A DNA stretch of 36,777 nt from a virus (IMGVR_UViG_3300046171_000119:1-36777); one strand, 5' to 3'. Numbered from the stretch's first letter, positions 7,705-16,087 are shown. Notes: a model not told the origin generated them from the sequence alone. Made by a program: numbers and translations.

Positions 7705-7888
7705 AATTCACCTTTTTTAGCAGGGTGCGTAACTCTTCTAGCGCATAAGTGATCCCCTGAATCTCACTTACCATAGCACGATATGATTCCATATCAGATG
7801 CGCCACCGCTAGTCAGGGAGATGCTAATATCATCTACCCGGTTTTGCAAGGTTTTCTGATACCTTGATAGAAAATCTACGATATCCAT
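7682..7888 (-). CDS. Small helical protein, 68 aa
   Basis: Intact frame overlapping the co-chaperonin start by 23 bases and the upstream stop by one base. The sequence (MDIVDFLSRYQKTLQNRVDD ... IQGITYALEELRTLLKK) is predicted to be two amphipathic helices, a pattern I know from a short uncharacterised protein in marine phage head operons. No catalytic motif. Likely an assembly accessory. Confidence 0.6.
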   Translation of the reverse strand: MDIVDFLSRYQKTLQNRVDDISISLTSGGASDMESYRAMVSEIQGITYALEELRTLLKKVNYDDASSP

Positions 7889-8388
7889 TATGCCATCATT
7901 TTTTCATCTGTTATGGGGCCGCCAGAGACCCATGCATTACAGACACGCATTGAAGCGCATTTAAACTTTAAAAACTGACAGTACCCAATGTCGCCGGCCT
8001 TAACAGATTCAAAAGGATCTGCGCCATCATCCATGCCAATACCCGTGGCGATGCAGTCTTTTATGCGTGAGGTGAGATTAAAAGCAGCGCAGTTTCCGCA
8101 GCGGCTTTCTTTTGCTGCTTCTATATCTGCGTTAAAGGTGTCAGCTATGTTCTGCCAAAAATCATCGTTCTTTCCAGTGTCATCCAGATTTGGGTTTAAC
8201 GGTCCATAGCCGTATTCATCAATGGCTTCCTGTCTGTTTTCTAAATTAAGGTCAATGTCCTGTGTTGCCGCAGGACAAGAGTCACCCTCGTCATCGCCGC
8301 CGTTGACCATCTGATCAACAGGGATGCCGTCTTGAATCTCTTTTGCCAGATCTAACCCGTCTGGAATTAGTTTTATTTCAATTTTCAT
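7888..8388 (-). CDS. Cys-rich metal- or Fe-S-binding-like protein, 166 aa
   Basis: Acidic N-terminal half, then a conserved C-terminal domain with the Cys pattern RCGNCAAFN - DC - GYCQFLKFKC - RVCNAWV (residues ~98-155). The CxxCxxF start and C-x-x-W end resemble high-potential iron-sulfur proteins (HiPIP), though a zinc site is equally possible. I recall the domain from many marine phage head operons, always of unknown function. The ATG overlaps the upstream stop (ATGA), so it is coupled to the preceding gene. Metal type is not decidable from sequence. Confidence 0.65.
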   Translation of the reverse strand: MKIEIKLIPDGLDLAKEIQDGIPVDQMVNGGDDEGDSCPAATQDIDLNLENRQEAIDEYGYGPLNPNLDDTGKNDDFWQNIADTFNADIEAAKESRCGNCAAFNLTSRIKDCIATGIGMDDGADPFESVKAGDIGYCQFLKFKCASMRVCNAWVSGGPITDEKMMA

Positions 8389-9170
8389 CGGTAAAGTGGA
8401 AACCTCTCTAAATAAGATTGAAGAAGATTATCCGGAGATAACGCTTCAGTTCCTATCCCGCTACTTACGTTTTGAAATGTACGGTCCTGGTCAGTGCCCG
8501 GGAAATCCAAAACACCTTGAATCGTGGTCATTTCGGGAGTCACAGTTTCATCCATTCGAAGTTCCGGCGGACCTTGCAACTCATCAAGGACATCTATGCT
8601 TGTCGTGGTTGGAATAGAGGATTGCACAAAATTATCTTGAACTCCCATAGGCACACTCGCTGCCGGAACGTAAGAAGGCCCAGCTTCTGTCGGGAATTGT
8701 GCCCCCGGAACAGAAAGCTCACTTCCTCTGTCTGCAAAACGCAGCATCGGACCAACAATCGGCAGCATGCTAGCGATGCCTCGGTCCGGGCGCCTGTTTG
8801 GATCTCGGGTCACCGGGCCAAACCTAGTCAAAGATCCCTCGTCCAGCATACCACGAACCTGACCCCTGCTGTCCAAGGGGTTCATAAACTGGTCGTAAGC
8901 TAGATTGCGAACATTGGCGATGCCCTGTGTGCCAAGAGTATTTGTGTAGTCAATCTTGCTGGGATCAATTCCAAAAACACGACTAAAGAATCCCTCTTGG
9001 CCATACGGGTTAGTATCAGTGATCCCCTTCACAGACTCAAATACAGGCTGGCTCATGTAGCCCGTTCCTGGGTCGTCAACCACAGGACGTGTGTCCATCG
9101 TTGGCCTCGGGTTGGTCGGGCCTCGATCCTCGAAGGACATTCCGTATGGGTCTCTGTTAGGTGGCGGCAT
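8385..9170 (-). CDS. Low-complexity structural-operon protein, 261 aa
   Basis: Intact. Rich in Pro, Asp, Arg and Gly over most of its length (start MPPPNRDPYGMSFEDRGPTN), which predicts disorder; one helical-looking patch lies around residues 70-110 (SRVFGIDPSKIDYTNTLGTQ). No family recognised. Placed between the HTH-like protein and the Cys-rich protein and overlapping the latter by four bases, so it is co-expressed with head genes. Disordered proteins at this place are often scaffolding helpers or internal head proteins; this is inference. Confidence 0.6.
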   Translation of the reverse strand: MPPPNRDPYGMSFEDRGPTNPRPTMDTRPVVDDPGTGYMSQPVFESVKGITDTNPYGQEGFFSRVFGIDPSKIDYTNTLGTQGIANVRNLAYDQFMNPLDSRGQVRGMLDEGSLTRFGPVTRDPNRRPDRGIASMLPIVGPMLRFADRGSELSVPGAQFPTEAGPSYVPAASVPMGVQDNFVQSSIPTTTSIDVLDELQGPPELRMDETVTPEMTTIQGVLDFPGTDQDRTFQNVSSGIGTEALSPDNLLQSYLERFPLYR

Positions 9171-9620
9171 CTACTTCACTCCGCTAAACTTAGTGCCTTG
9201 TATCGCTTTGCCCATGCCACGACAGGACATATACTTGCCATCGGCTGCATAAACCTCGCCTCTTTTACCACGTGGCGGCTTTGGAGTGGGTCTCGTCGGT
9301 CGCGGTCCCTGACCTTCTGTGCTAATTGGGTGATCTGGGTCGATCATACTTGGGTTTTTCCGAACGGCGTCCTTGTAGTTCTCCGGAATATCAGGGTCAC
9401 CCATGTAATCCCGATATCTTTTCTCTGCTTCGGTGAGAGGTGTAGGCCGCGTCATTTTCTCTGTGCCGCCTTTTTGATATCCACGCATCTTGTTCATGTT
9501 GCTCTCCAGCACTTGAGAGCCACCGTCTTTGCGGCGCCGGCCCTTGTTGATAAGATCCTTGGCATCATCATAGCCGATTCCCATGTCACCAGCAAACTGC
9601 CTAATACGTGGTCGTGCCAT
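9171..9620 (-). CDS. Protein with IF2-N / HTH-like N-terminus and basic C-terminal tail, 149 aa
   Basis: The N-terminus (MARPRIRQFAGDMGIGYDDAKDLINKG) resembles the small helical domain at the start of bacterial IF-2, also seen in marine phage proteins. A polar, Pro-rich linker follows and the end is MSCRGMGKAIQGTKFSGVK, a C-terminal motif (RGxGxAxxGTKF) that recurs in small proteins of these phages. Directly abuts the upstream and downstream genes. Function unknown; nucleic-acid binding is plausible. Confidence 0.6.
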   Translation of the reverse strand: MARPRIRQFAGDMGIGYDDAKDLINKGRRRKDGGSQVLESNMNKMRGYQKGGTEKMTRPTPLTEAEKRYRDYMGDPDIPENYKDAVRKNPSMIDPDHPISTEGQGPRPTRPTPKPPRGKRGEVYAADGKYMSCRGMGKAIQGTKFSGVK

Positions 9621-9836
9621 CTACTTAACCTTTTCTTTTTCGTGGCCCAGCCAGACCGCAAATGCACCTGTCATGGCCCCCGTGACTACACTTACCAGAC
9701 CGGCCTGCGCTGGAGTTGGATCCGGCAAAGTCATAAACCACTCCACTACCCGCCAAGCCGATATTGACATCATAAGCATCATCAAGCGGGGAAGTATCTT
9801 CCACCGCAGAAATCTTTCCATCGTAACTTCGGCCAC
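9621..9836 (-). CDS. Two-TM membrane protein, holin candidate, 71 aa
   Basis: A GTG start at 9836 is chosen because GGAG lies seven bases upstream; ATG at 9821 (MERFLRWKILPR) is the alternative. Two membrane segments: residues ~14-35 (ILPRLMMLMMSISAWRVVEW) and ~44-63 (AGLVSVVTGAMTGAFAVWLG), joined by a short PDPTPAQ turn, with a charged end EKEKVK. Size and topology fit a class II holin, and I recall the FLRWK...PDP...TGAFAVW family from many marine phages. The lysozyme is far away at 35 kb, so pairing with it is inference. Confidence 0.65.
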   Translation of the reverse strand: MAEVTMERFLRWKILPRLMMLMMSISAWRVVEWFMTLPDPTPAQAGLVSVVTGAMTGAFAVWLGHEKEKVK

Positions 9837-9890
9837 GATTCTTCTCCGCCTGTTCTAGTGTGGTGCGATTGTGCATATCCCACATGATCA

Positions 9891-10274
9891 TCACTTCTTA
9901 CCAAAAAACTTGGTAGCACTACGTACGCCAAAAGAAGCAGCAACAATAACACCAAGGGAATACTGATACCAATCCGGCATCTTGTCCAACTGCTCAAAAC
10001 CATTTGCAACTACACCCTCCATCCCCGGGATAAAGCTCAAAATGAGCGGAACCGAGAACAATATTACCAACCACTCATCTTTCCAAGACGACTGACTGCC
10101 ACGAGCCATCTCGAGATCCCAGTCGATCTCGCCCGTAGCTTTCTTCTCCATAATCGTAGCCTCGGCTTTAGCCCGCGCAACTTTCGCTCCTGTCTCGGCC
10201 TTGGTCTTTTCAACCTTACCTTCCAGCCACGTGCCGGCCAGAGAAGCAATCGGCCCTATCAATGCTTGAATCAT
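9891..10274 (-). CDS. Holin-type 3TM family protein (GTA holin-like), 127 aa
   Basis: MIQALIGPIASLAGTWLEGK is a hydrophobic N-terminal segment, followed by an Ala/Lys-rich helix (VARAKAEATIMEKK), then WKDEWLVILFSVPLILSFIP and a third segment YSLGVIVAASFGVRSATKFF. This order matches the three-segment phage and gene-transfer-agent holin family that I recall (Pfam GTA_holin_3TM type). Follows the small protein after portal. With the 71-aa protein there are two candidate membrane lysis factors; which is the holin and which an antiholin cannot be told. Confidence 0.65.
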   Translation of the reverse strand: MIQALIGPIASLAGTWLEGKVEKTKAETGAKVARAKAEATIMEKKATGEIDWDLEMARGSQSSWKDEWLVILFSVPLILSFIPGMEGVVANGFEQLDKMPDWYQYSLGVIVAASFGVRSATKFFGKK

Positions 10275-10547
10275 TTAGAAAATTCCCTTGAAGGTGCCAC
10301 CACGTGCTTTCATCACTGCGCCGCCTTTTTTGCGTCCAAGCTCTCTGTCGTGCTTGTCCCTCATTTTCTTAGACCTATACAGTGCGCGTCCAGTCAAAGC
10401 TCCGCCAATTCCAGCTAAACCATGCATTCCATAATTTATGATGTCTTGAGCGTATGGTCCCACAGCCATGAAGGTATCCATCGCCGCAGAAGTTTCTTTA
10501 GTATTCTTGTTTTTCTTTTTAGGAGTTTTTGGTGCTCTATTAGTCAT
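10275..10547 (-). CDS. Small basic protein ending in TFKGIF, 90 aa
   Basis: ATG overlaps the portal stop (TAATG). The N-terminus is Lys-rich (TPKKKNKNTKETS), the middle is a weakly hydrophobic helix (IINYGMHGLAGIGGALTGRA), and the end is GGAVMKARGGTFKGIF. The last residues resemble the ends of two other proteins of the operon (PQKFRGIF, GTKFSGVK). Function unknown; likely a minor virion or assembly component. Confidence 0.6.
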   Translation of the reverse strand: MTNRAPKTPKKKNKNTKETSAAMDTFMAVGPYAQDIINYGMHGLAGIGGALTGRALYRSKKMRDKHDRELGRKKGGAVMKARGGTFKGIF

Positions 10548-12931
10548 TACTTGTTCCTCGACAATGCTGCCTGTGTGTTGATGCGATAGATATTCACATC
10601 GTTACGTGCGCCAGCGATATCTTCCTGCAACTCCTGACGCTGCTGCGCCAAGTCATAGGCTTGCTGCAACTTGGCCTGATCAATCTGGAAGTCCATCTGA
10701 TCATTTGCTGTTTTACGCTGGATTTCCATCTGCGAGTTCTGCAACTCTTGCTGACGAATCGCGACCAACGGATCTTGCTGCTGGGCCGGCTGAATCATTG
10801 GCATGATCTGCTGCATGATCTCACTAACCTGCTGTGCAATCGCGGACTCAACCGTAGCTGGGTCAATCTGTGCAGGTGGCTCACCCGCCGCCATAGCCTC
10901 CTGCATGGCGTTCTGGAAGAATGCACTAACCTGATCCCTTGCAAGCATACCAACGTGCTCCTGCACATGCGAGAGGAGCAGCAAGAAGGCTTGTGGGTTG
11001 GCCCCTGACACAGGTGACGACAAGAACATCGCATGCGCCAGAATGTGCGCCTCATGATCCTGCTGCGGAAATGCCTGAAACGGCATGTTCTTCACAGCAG
11101 CAGCGTTCTCTGTAGCTGGATCCATAGGCTGCGGCTGCGGAGGTGGCGGCAAAATCGCGTCAATGTTCTTCACATCCAGCGCATCATACATCCGGCGATA
11201 CGCCTCGTACTGATTGTGAAGCTGCGGAGCAGCCTGCGCCAACTGCATCTGCGTCTGTGCCAGCGACAAACGCTGTGACATTGAGAAGATAGACGGATCC
11301 GACACAGGCAAAATGTCTACCCGGCCATCAAAATCCTGCGCCATAATGTCAGCGGCTACGCCCTGTCCCACAAAGTACGGGTAAGGTACAGGGTTATCCC
11401 CGAATACCTCGGCAAGTAACCGAAACTCCTGCTTTTGCCCGTAGTGCAGCCGCTTGTGAATCGAAGAGATGATCTTCGAGCCTTGCTCAATCAGTGCAAC
11501 CGTGGTTCCGACGGGAGCTTGTGAATTAGCGTCTGCGATCTTTGCATCTGCAACTTGTGCAAATCGTCTTCCTGAATCGACGATAACGCCCAGTAGTTGA
11601 GCAAGTGTCCCAGAAGGTTCCTTGTATGGAAGGGGCATAAGAGCATTCCGAAGGTCACCACCGGGAGCATCAATATCACGGAACTCGCCAGGAGAAAGCG
11701 GCTCATCATCGTTACGAATACGAACACCACGAGCCTTGAAGCCAGCAGGAAGATTCGAAAGAGTCCCCGCATCGATAAGCTGACGAAGGATCGAGGTCGC
11801 TGCACGGGACAAACCTCCTATAGTATGTAACAGGCCAAAGCCATAAAAGCCAAACCCAGGCAAAAACTTAAAATGAGTGAAGTATTGCCGCTTTCTGCGA
11901 AGTGGATCCGCCTCTCTATAGTTTCGCACCACCGAGAGAACCTGTCCTGAATCTTCATCCAAAGTGACAATGTAAGGGAGTTTAACACCCGTAGGCTCAC
12001 CCTCGGGTCCAATGTCTTCAAAACCCTCGAGATCAAGTTCCGTATGACACTCAACAAGAGTGAAAACGTCATCGCCATACGACGGACGAATCCCTTGCAA
12101 CTCGTTACCAGTCTCTCTAATCGGTCCTTCATCGTCATCATCTCCAGCCTGCAAGTCCACGTCCCGGTACACACCAGCAACCTGCAACTTGCGAAGCTCG
12201 TTCTCCGTCATGCGAACAACATGAGTTACCCGCTCGGCTGTGTTCAAGTCACTCGCCGAATACGGAACAATCAAATCCTCCGCAGGTACAAACTTCGACA
12301 CAGCCCGCTGCTTGCCCGGATCAAAATACACCTTCTTAAATGTGGACCCCGTCAACGGTAAATAAAACAACATCTGATCCGTGTCCGGATCATACTCTTC
12401 CATGATCTCAGTAACCTGATAGTTCATGAAATCTTCAACACGCTGGGCCTGATCCTCCAGTGCCGAGTTCGGCGTTCCAAGAATCTGTGCCTTTACAGGA
12501 CCACCCGCCGGTAACATCTCCTTGTAAGCCTGCGCCTGAAACTGCGTAACAGCCTCACTCAACAACGGATGATGAACACCACTAGCGCCAAGAAACGGAT
12601 CACTGCGCTCCTCGTAATTCACACCAAGCAACTTCAAGCCGCTGGCAATCGCCTCTTCCCAATCCTCGCGCGACTCCTTGTCATCCTCAATCTTGTCACG
12701 AAGGTCCGAGGACAACGAACCAAGAACCGAATCATCAAGGATCTCCGCCAAGTTCGCGCTGTGATCGTACATCGCAGCTTGAACCTCGATCATTTCTTCC
12801 ATGCCGGCCATCTCAACGCCCTCTGGAAGCATGTCCTCGGCGGGTAACTCCACCATCATCTCTTCAGGCATGGGTTCCGCCGGACCACCAGCGCCCATTG
12901 CCATATCAACCATCTGTGGAGGAAGTGCCAT
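10547..12931 (-). CDS. Portal protein
   Basis: 794 aa, intact over 2.4 kb. Acidic Met-rich N-terminus (residues 1-55), then a portal-like body: DDKESREDWEEAIASGLKLL, PFLGASGVHHPLLSEAVTQF, YDPDTDQMLFYLPLTGSTFKK, PGFGFYGFGLLHTIGGL and a long helical stem/crown region with Gln-rich coiled coil near the end (residues ~690-785). The family is the large portal type of short-tailed marine phages; the portal is the DNA entry ring at one capsid vertex. It sits after the terminase and before scaffold and coat, the usual order. The family name is from memory. Confidence 0.85.
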   Translation of the reverse strand: MALPPQMVDMAMGAGGPAEPMPEEMMVELPAEDMLPEGVEMAGMEEMIEVQAAMYDHSANLAEILDDSVLGSLSSDLRDKIEDDKESREDWEEAIASGLKLLGVNYEERSDPFLGASGVHHPLLSEAVTQFQAQAYKEMLPAGGPVKAQILGTPNSALEDQAQRVEDFMNYQVTEIMEEYDPDTDQMLFYLPLTGSTFKKVYFDPGKQRAVSKFVPAEDLIVPYSASDLNTAERVTHVVRMTENELRKLQVAGVYRDVDLQAGDDDDEGPIRETGNELQGIRPSYGDDVFTLVECHTELDLEGFEDIGPEGEPTGVKLPYIVTLDEDSGQVLSVVRNYREADPLRRKRQYFTHFKFLPGFGFYGFGLLHTIGGLSRAATSILRQLIDAGTLSNLPAGFKARGVRIRNDDEPLSPGEFRDIDAPGGDLRNALMPLPYKEPSGTLAQLLGVIVDSGRRFAQVADAKIADANSQAPVGTTVALIEQGSKIISSIHKRLHYGQKQEFRLLAEVFGDNPVPYPYFVGQGVAADIMAQDFDGRVDILPVSDPSIFSMSQRLSLAQTQMQLAQAAPQLHNQYEAYRRMYDALDVKNIDAILPPPPQPQPMDPATENAAAVKNMPFQAFPQQDHEAHILAHAMFLSSPVSGANPQAFLLLLSHVQEHVGMLARDQVSAFFQNAMQEAMAAGEPPAQIDPATVESAIAQQVSEIMQQIMPMIQPAQQQDPLVAIRQQELQNSQMEIQRKTANDQMDFQIDQAKLQQAYDLAQQRQELQEDIAGARNDVNIYRINTQAALSRNK

Positions 12932-13825
12932 TTATTTCAATCCAAAAAAGTTTAACATACTGTCTACCATGCCCGTCTCCTGCTTCTTCGGAACAGCGCG
13001 GCGCGGAACACCACGTTCATCCAAAACAGCCAACGCCGCTTCGTTGTAGTCTTCCAGCACATTCCGGGGAATGCTCATATACTTGTTTTTCATTACAGAC
13101 ATGTCACTAACCTGCTGATCGCTCTTTGGCATCATGCCCTCACTCAGCGCTAACTCAGCCTGCAACATATCCATCGCATTCTCTTCTGTACGAAGACTGC
13201 GAACATCCATGCCCCTGCGCTCTAACTCGCGTACACCAACATGCGCCAACTCTTCCATCAACGTATTCAAAGAATAGTCGTTGTCAATCGTACCGGGGAC
13301 ATCAACAACCTTGCCGTCTTTTATTTCTGTCTTCGGCTGATCCGAGTCGTAAATAACAGTAGAACCACGGTCCGAGGACAAAAGACCTTCAATCCCCTTG
13401 CCAAAACGATCAAGATCACGGGCCATGTACCTAAGACCAGAACCCTCTGGGTCAGCCTTAAATACATCCGCATCAAAAAATCTTCGGCCCGTAGGAGTGT
13501 CTTCCCCCGCCGGGTTTAAGTCTGTAGACGGAAGCATTAACCCCACAACACTGGTTCCACCACCAAACCGAGGCACAATGTCCCCGCCCATCTCACCAGC
13601 CGTCGGCTCCAGTAACCCGCGCTCAATAATGTCATAACCTAACTGAGCTACCGGAGACAAAGCCAAACGACTTTCTAAATCGGCGCGAAGCTCTAGGTTC
13701 CCGAACCGTGTAGCTTGGACCTCGGCATCCGGATTGCCGACATAGTTCAGCGGCTTCGGAGTCGGAACAGACTTCGGAAGGGTCTTCAGATCCTTCTCTA
13801 TTTTCTTTTCCGCTGTCTCAGCCAC
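12932..13825 (-). CDS. Conserved protein with degenerate zincin-like motif, 297 aa
   Basis: Intact; one base overlaps the upstream stop and it abuts the portal start. The N-terminal half is polar. Around residues 185-205 is DYSNTLMEELAHVGVRELER-like sequence (read NTLMEELAHVGVREL), which looks like the HExxH helix of zinc metallopeptidases but with Glu in place of the first His. Ends in a short amphipathic helix MVDSMLNFFGLK. I do not recognise a named family. Candidates are an inactive peptidase domain kept as a structural module, or an unrelated helix. Confidence 0.6.
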   Translation of the reverse strand: MAETAEKKIEKDLKTLPKSVPTPKPLNYVGNPDAEVQATRFGNLELRADLESRLALSPVAQLGYDIIERGLLEPTAGEMGGDIVPRFGGGTSVVGLMLPSTDLNPAGEDTPTGRRFFDADVFKADPEGSGLRYMARDLDRFGKGIEGLLSSDRGSTVIYDSDQPKTEIKDGKVVDVPGTIDNDYSLNTLMEELAHVGVRELERRGMDVRSLRTEENAMDMLQAELALSEGMMPKSDQQVSDMSVMKNKYMSIPRNVLEDYNEAALAVLDERGVPRRAVPKKQETGMVDSMLNFFGLK

Positions 13826-14049
13826 TAAAAGATACCCCGAAACTTCTGTGGTCGAGCAATCGGACTAAAGCCCTTAACCACACCACCCGTGTTGTAACGC
13901 TTACCCGGCAAAGGCGTACCCGGAGCCTGCGCCCCGTCGAGATCAAACTCAAGCTCAATAATCTCGTCAATCATATCCTTGTCGTAACCCGACCGACTTA
14001 ACTGCCGGCGGCGTAACTCTCTAGCCTTGGGTGTCTTAAACTTGGACAT
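13825..14049 (-). CDS. Small protein ending in KFRGIF, 74 aa
   Basis: Overlaps the terminase stop and the next start by one base each. N-terminus basic and helical (KARELRRRQLSRSGYDKDMI), then an acidic helix (IDEIIELEFDLDGAQ) and a Gly/Pro-rich tail ending ARPQKFRGIF. The C-terminal F-[KR]-G-I-F motif is shared with the 90-aa protein after portal. Function unknown. Confidence 0.6.
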   Translation of the reverse strand: MSKFKTPKARELRRRQLSRSGYDKDMIDEIIELEFDLDGAQAPGTPLPGKRYNTGGVVKGFSPIARPQKFRGIF

Positions 14050-15533
14050 CAGTAATACTCTCGCTTCTTGGACGGCAGCCAGTCTTCTAGCTCTTCGCCC
14101 TGTAAACTGATAAAACCACCTTGGCGAAACCGCATCAAGGCCATTGTCATGCTATCACAGAAGTCATCATGATCGCCATTTGGAAACGAAGCTACTTCCT
14201 CGATTACCTCATCCGCGAACTTCTGCGCGGCAGGATACCATACTTTTCCTGATTCGAATATGGGCGAAGCCATATGCATGCGGGTCATCTTATCAAGACC
14301 CCCGCCGCCCTTCTTGCGCCCCGGAGCAAACGTAATTACAGGCAGGTTCAGTAACCTCATCTCATCAGCCAAAGGTGTACCAGTCGCCTTGGCCTCAATC
14401 AACATCATGTCAGGTTCCCAATACTCATTCTCTTCCTGTGCAATCTGCTTCAACTCAGGAAAGTTCCAACGGCCACGTTTCGCGTCTAATAGAATCAAAT
14501 GCTGATCACCATTGCCATGCGGCTCAAATACACCCCACGTCGTAATAGCAGAAAAGTCAGCCGACTCCTTCTTACTGTATGCCGTGTCATACGACTGAAT
14601 CACATAATCTAAATTCGGAATGTCCTCTTCTTCCCACTCGTTCCACCACTCCCTCTTAATAACAGCGGTTTCCTCGGACACGGGATTTTGCTGCCACTGT
14701 GCATTCCATTTGCCCACGGACAGTGCAGCTTTGACTTTTAGTAACTCGTCCTTTTTCCAGAACTCAGGCCAGAGCGGTTCCCCCGATGGCATGATGGCCG
14801 GAAACTCAACCACCTCCCACTGGTCCGACATCATGTCGTTACCCTGCGCTTGCAGTAACCTGCCCGTAAGATCCTTCTTGGACCACCGTGTCTGAACGAT
14901 GATAATCGATCCACCCGGCTGCAAACGCTGACGCGGGCCAGATGTGTACCATTCATATGTATGGTCATACGCTGTCGAGGACAGAGCATCTTGCTCCGAG
15001 TGCGGATCATCAATGATGAGAAGGTCAGCACCACGACCAGTCATTGCAGCACCCACCCCGGCTGCAAAATATTCCCCGCCTGCGCTGGTCTCCCATCGAC
15101 CTGCTGCTTGGCTGTCCGGTTTCAGGTCAGTGTCTGGAAAAATCTCGTGGTATATCGGATCTGCAATAAGATCCCTGACCTTACGTCCGAATCTTACAGC
15201 AAGTTCCGTGTTCATTGTAGCCTGAATGATTTTTAACTTGGCATTTCTGCCAAGGAACCAGGACGGCATAAGATAAGAAGCAAACTCGGACTTCGAGTGA
15301 CGAGGTGGCATGTTGACTATCAAACGCTTCAAGTCACCCGATGCTATGCGCTCGAGCTTTTCTGCAATGATTTTGTGATGCCGGCCAACAATGAACCCAT
15401 CATACACATGATCGACATACGCCATGAAGCTGGTCTGTGCAGCTTCGCGGGTTTCAAGTTTCTTTAGCTGCTCTTCTAGCAGCAACAGTTCACGCAGATC
15501 GTGATCGGGAATCGTGTGGAGAGCACCGGACAT
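14049..15533 (-). CDS. terL: Terminase large subunit
   Basis: 494 aa from ATG 15533 (MSGALHTIPDHDLRELLLLE); a GTG at 15581 would add 16 residues over a repeated TCGTG tract and is less likely. The ATPase domain has Walker A-like PPRHSKSE (76-83) and Walker B LLIIDD (171-176). The RNase H-fold nuclease has acidic residues in QSYDTAYS (D315), LIEAKATG (E380) and GDHDDFCD (455-460). It packages DNA through the portal. The small subunit is not adjacent: it lies at 19,083-19,622 beyond an opposite-strand cassette. Confidence 0.93.
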   Translation of the reverse strand: MSGALHTIPDHDLRELLLLEEQLKKLETREAAQTSFMAYVDHVYDGFIVGRHHKIIAEKLERIASGDLKRLIVNMPPRHSKSEFASYLMPSWFLGRNAKLKIIQATMNTELAVRFGRKVRDLIADPIYHEIFPDTDLKPDSQAAGRWETSAGGEYFAAGVGAAMTGRGADLLIIDDPHSEQDALSSTAYDHTYEWYTSGPRQRLQPGGSIIIVQTRWSKKDLTGRLLQAQGNDMMSDQWEVVEFPAIMPSGEPLWPEFWKKDELLKVKAALSVGKWNAQWQQNPVSEETAVIKREWWNEWEEEDIPNLDYVIQSYDTAYSKKESADFSAITTWGVFEPHGNGDQHLILLDAKRGRWNFPELKQIAQEENEYWEPDMMLIEAKATGTPLADEMRLLNLPVITFAPGRKKGGGGLDKMTRMHMASPIFESGKVWYPAAQKFADEVIEEVASFPNGDHDDFCDSMTMALMRFRQGGFISLQGEELEDWLPSKKREYY

Positions 15534-15703
15534 GCCCGAACGATAATATCTTCCAATGAATTTATCAACCCAACACGACACGACACGACAGCGCCTAGAC
15601 CCCCGAAATCTAGGGGGTGGGGGGTCCGAGCCATGCCGCCGGAACCAGTAACCCGGCCCAGTAACCCCCGAACCCGCGCTCAGAATGAGCTATCTTTTTT
15701 TAT

Positions 15704-15713
15704 TTTATCCCAT
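15704..15713 (-). promoter_or_regulatory. Promoter-like element ATGGGATAAA facing terL
   Basis: Minus strand reads TAAAATGGGATAAAAT, with TGG before GATAAA like an extended -10 box. The same core precedes several plus-strand operons in the window. It lies about 170 bases upstream of the terL start. Confidence 0.35.
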
Positions 15714-15743
15714 TTTAGTGCTGGACATTCCCATCTGGGGCGG

Positions 15744-15760
15744 GATACCTTTCAGGTATC
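15744..15760. promoter_or_regulatory. Operator-like inverted repeat GATACCT-TTC-AGGTATC
   Basis: Perfect 7-bp arms with a 3-base spacer, 27 bases upstream of the first cassette start codon and overlapping the proposed -10 position. It could be a repressor site or a 5' mRNA hairpin. Confidence 0.4.
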
Positions 15761-15787
15761 GAAACAGCCAACGACACGGAGGTCACA

Positions 15788-16081
15788 ATGGCAACACAAT
15801 TTCAGCAGCAGGTCACCGACCTGATCACCACCAACCGCAAGGCCGACAAGGTCAAGCGTTGGCAAGAGCTTGCAACCGCCGCCGCACTGATCAAAGCAGA
15901 GATCGACGCACTGAAGACCGGCATCCTCGAGGACAACGACCAGCGGTTCATGATCGTCGAAGACACCGTCCGCGAGTCAGCCCCATCCAAGGCCGACTAC
16001 ATCAAGCTTCACGGTGAAGCAGCCTTCGAAGAGAATAAGAAGGTCACCAACGTCAAGCGCCATGTCAAAGGCATCCGCTAA
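15788..16081 (+). CDS. Conserved hypothetical helical protein, 97 aa
   Basis: First gene of the plus-strand cassette with a strong ribosome site (ACGGAGG, 7 bases before ATG). The protein is mostly helical and charged (QELATAAALIKAEIDALKTG in the middle, basic end VKRHVKGIR), with no Cys and no membrane segment. Function unknown. It ends six bases before a UUCG hairpin. Confidence 0.7.
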   Translation: MATQFQQQVTDLITTNRKADKVKRWQELATAAALIKAEIDALKTGILEDNDQRFMIVEDTVRESAPSKADYIKLHGEAAFEENKKVTNVKRHVKGIR

Positions 16082-16087
16082 CCAACA

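Larger units (their letters stand above)
15534..15787. other. Divergent intergenic region between terL and the plus-strand cassette
   Basis: 254 bases with no gene. It contains a 5-bp tandem (CACGA x3) at 15574-15588, a stem CCTAGA / TCTAGG at 15594-15614, a G/C-rich block, an A/T-rich stretch at 15691-15717 with a minus-strand ATGGGATAAA element, a possible plus-strand promoter (TGGACA at 15722-15727, GATACC at 15744-15749) and a 17-base inverted repeat. The placement and contents fit back-to-back promoters for the terL operon and the cassette. Confidence 0.5.

Noticed and set aside
9625-9894. Minus-strand frame starting MMIMWDMHNRTTLEQAEKN, overlapping the 71-aa membrane protein
   Set aside because: The start is well placed after the 3TM gene, but almost the whole frame overlaps the better-supported two-TM protein. 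A short leader gene or an indel-joined N-terminus of that protein is possible, not demonstrable.
15574-15590. CACGA tandem read as a CRISPR-like or iteron array
   Set aside because: Only about three 5-bp units without spacers; simple tandem slippage next to terL is enough.
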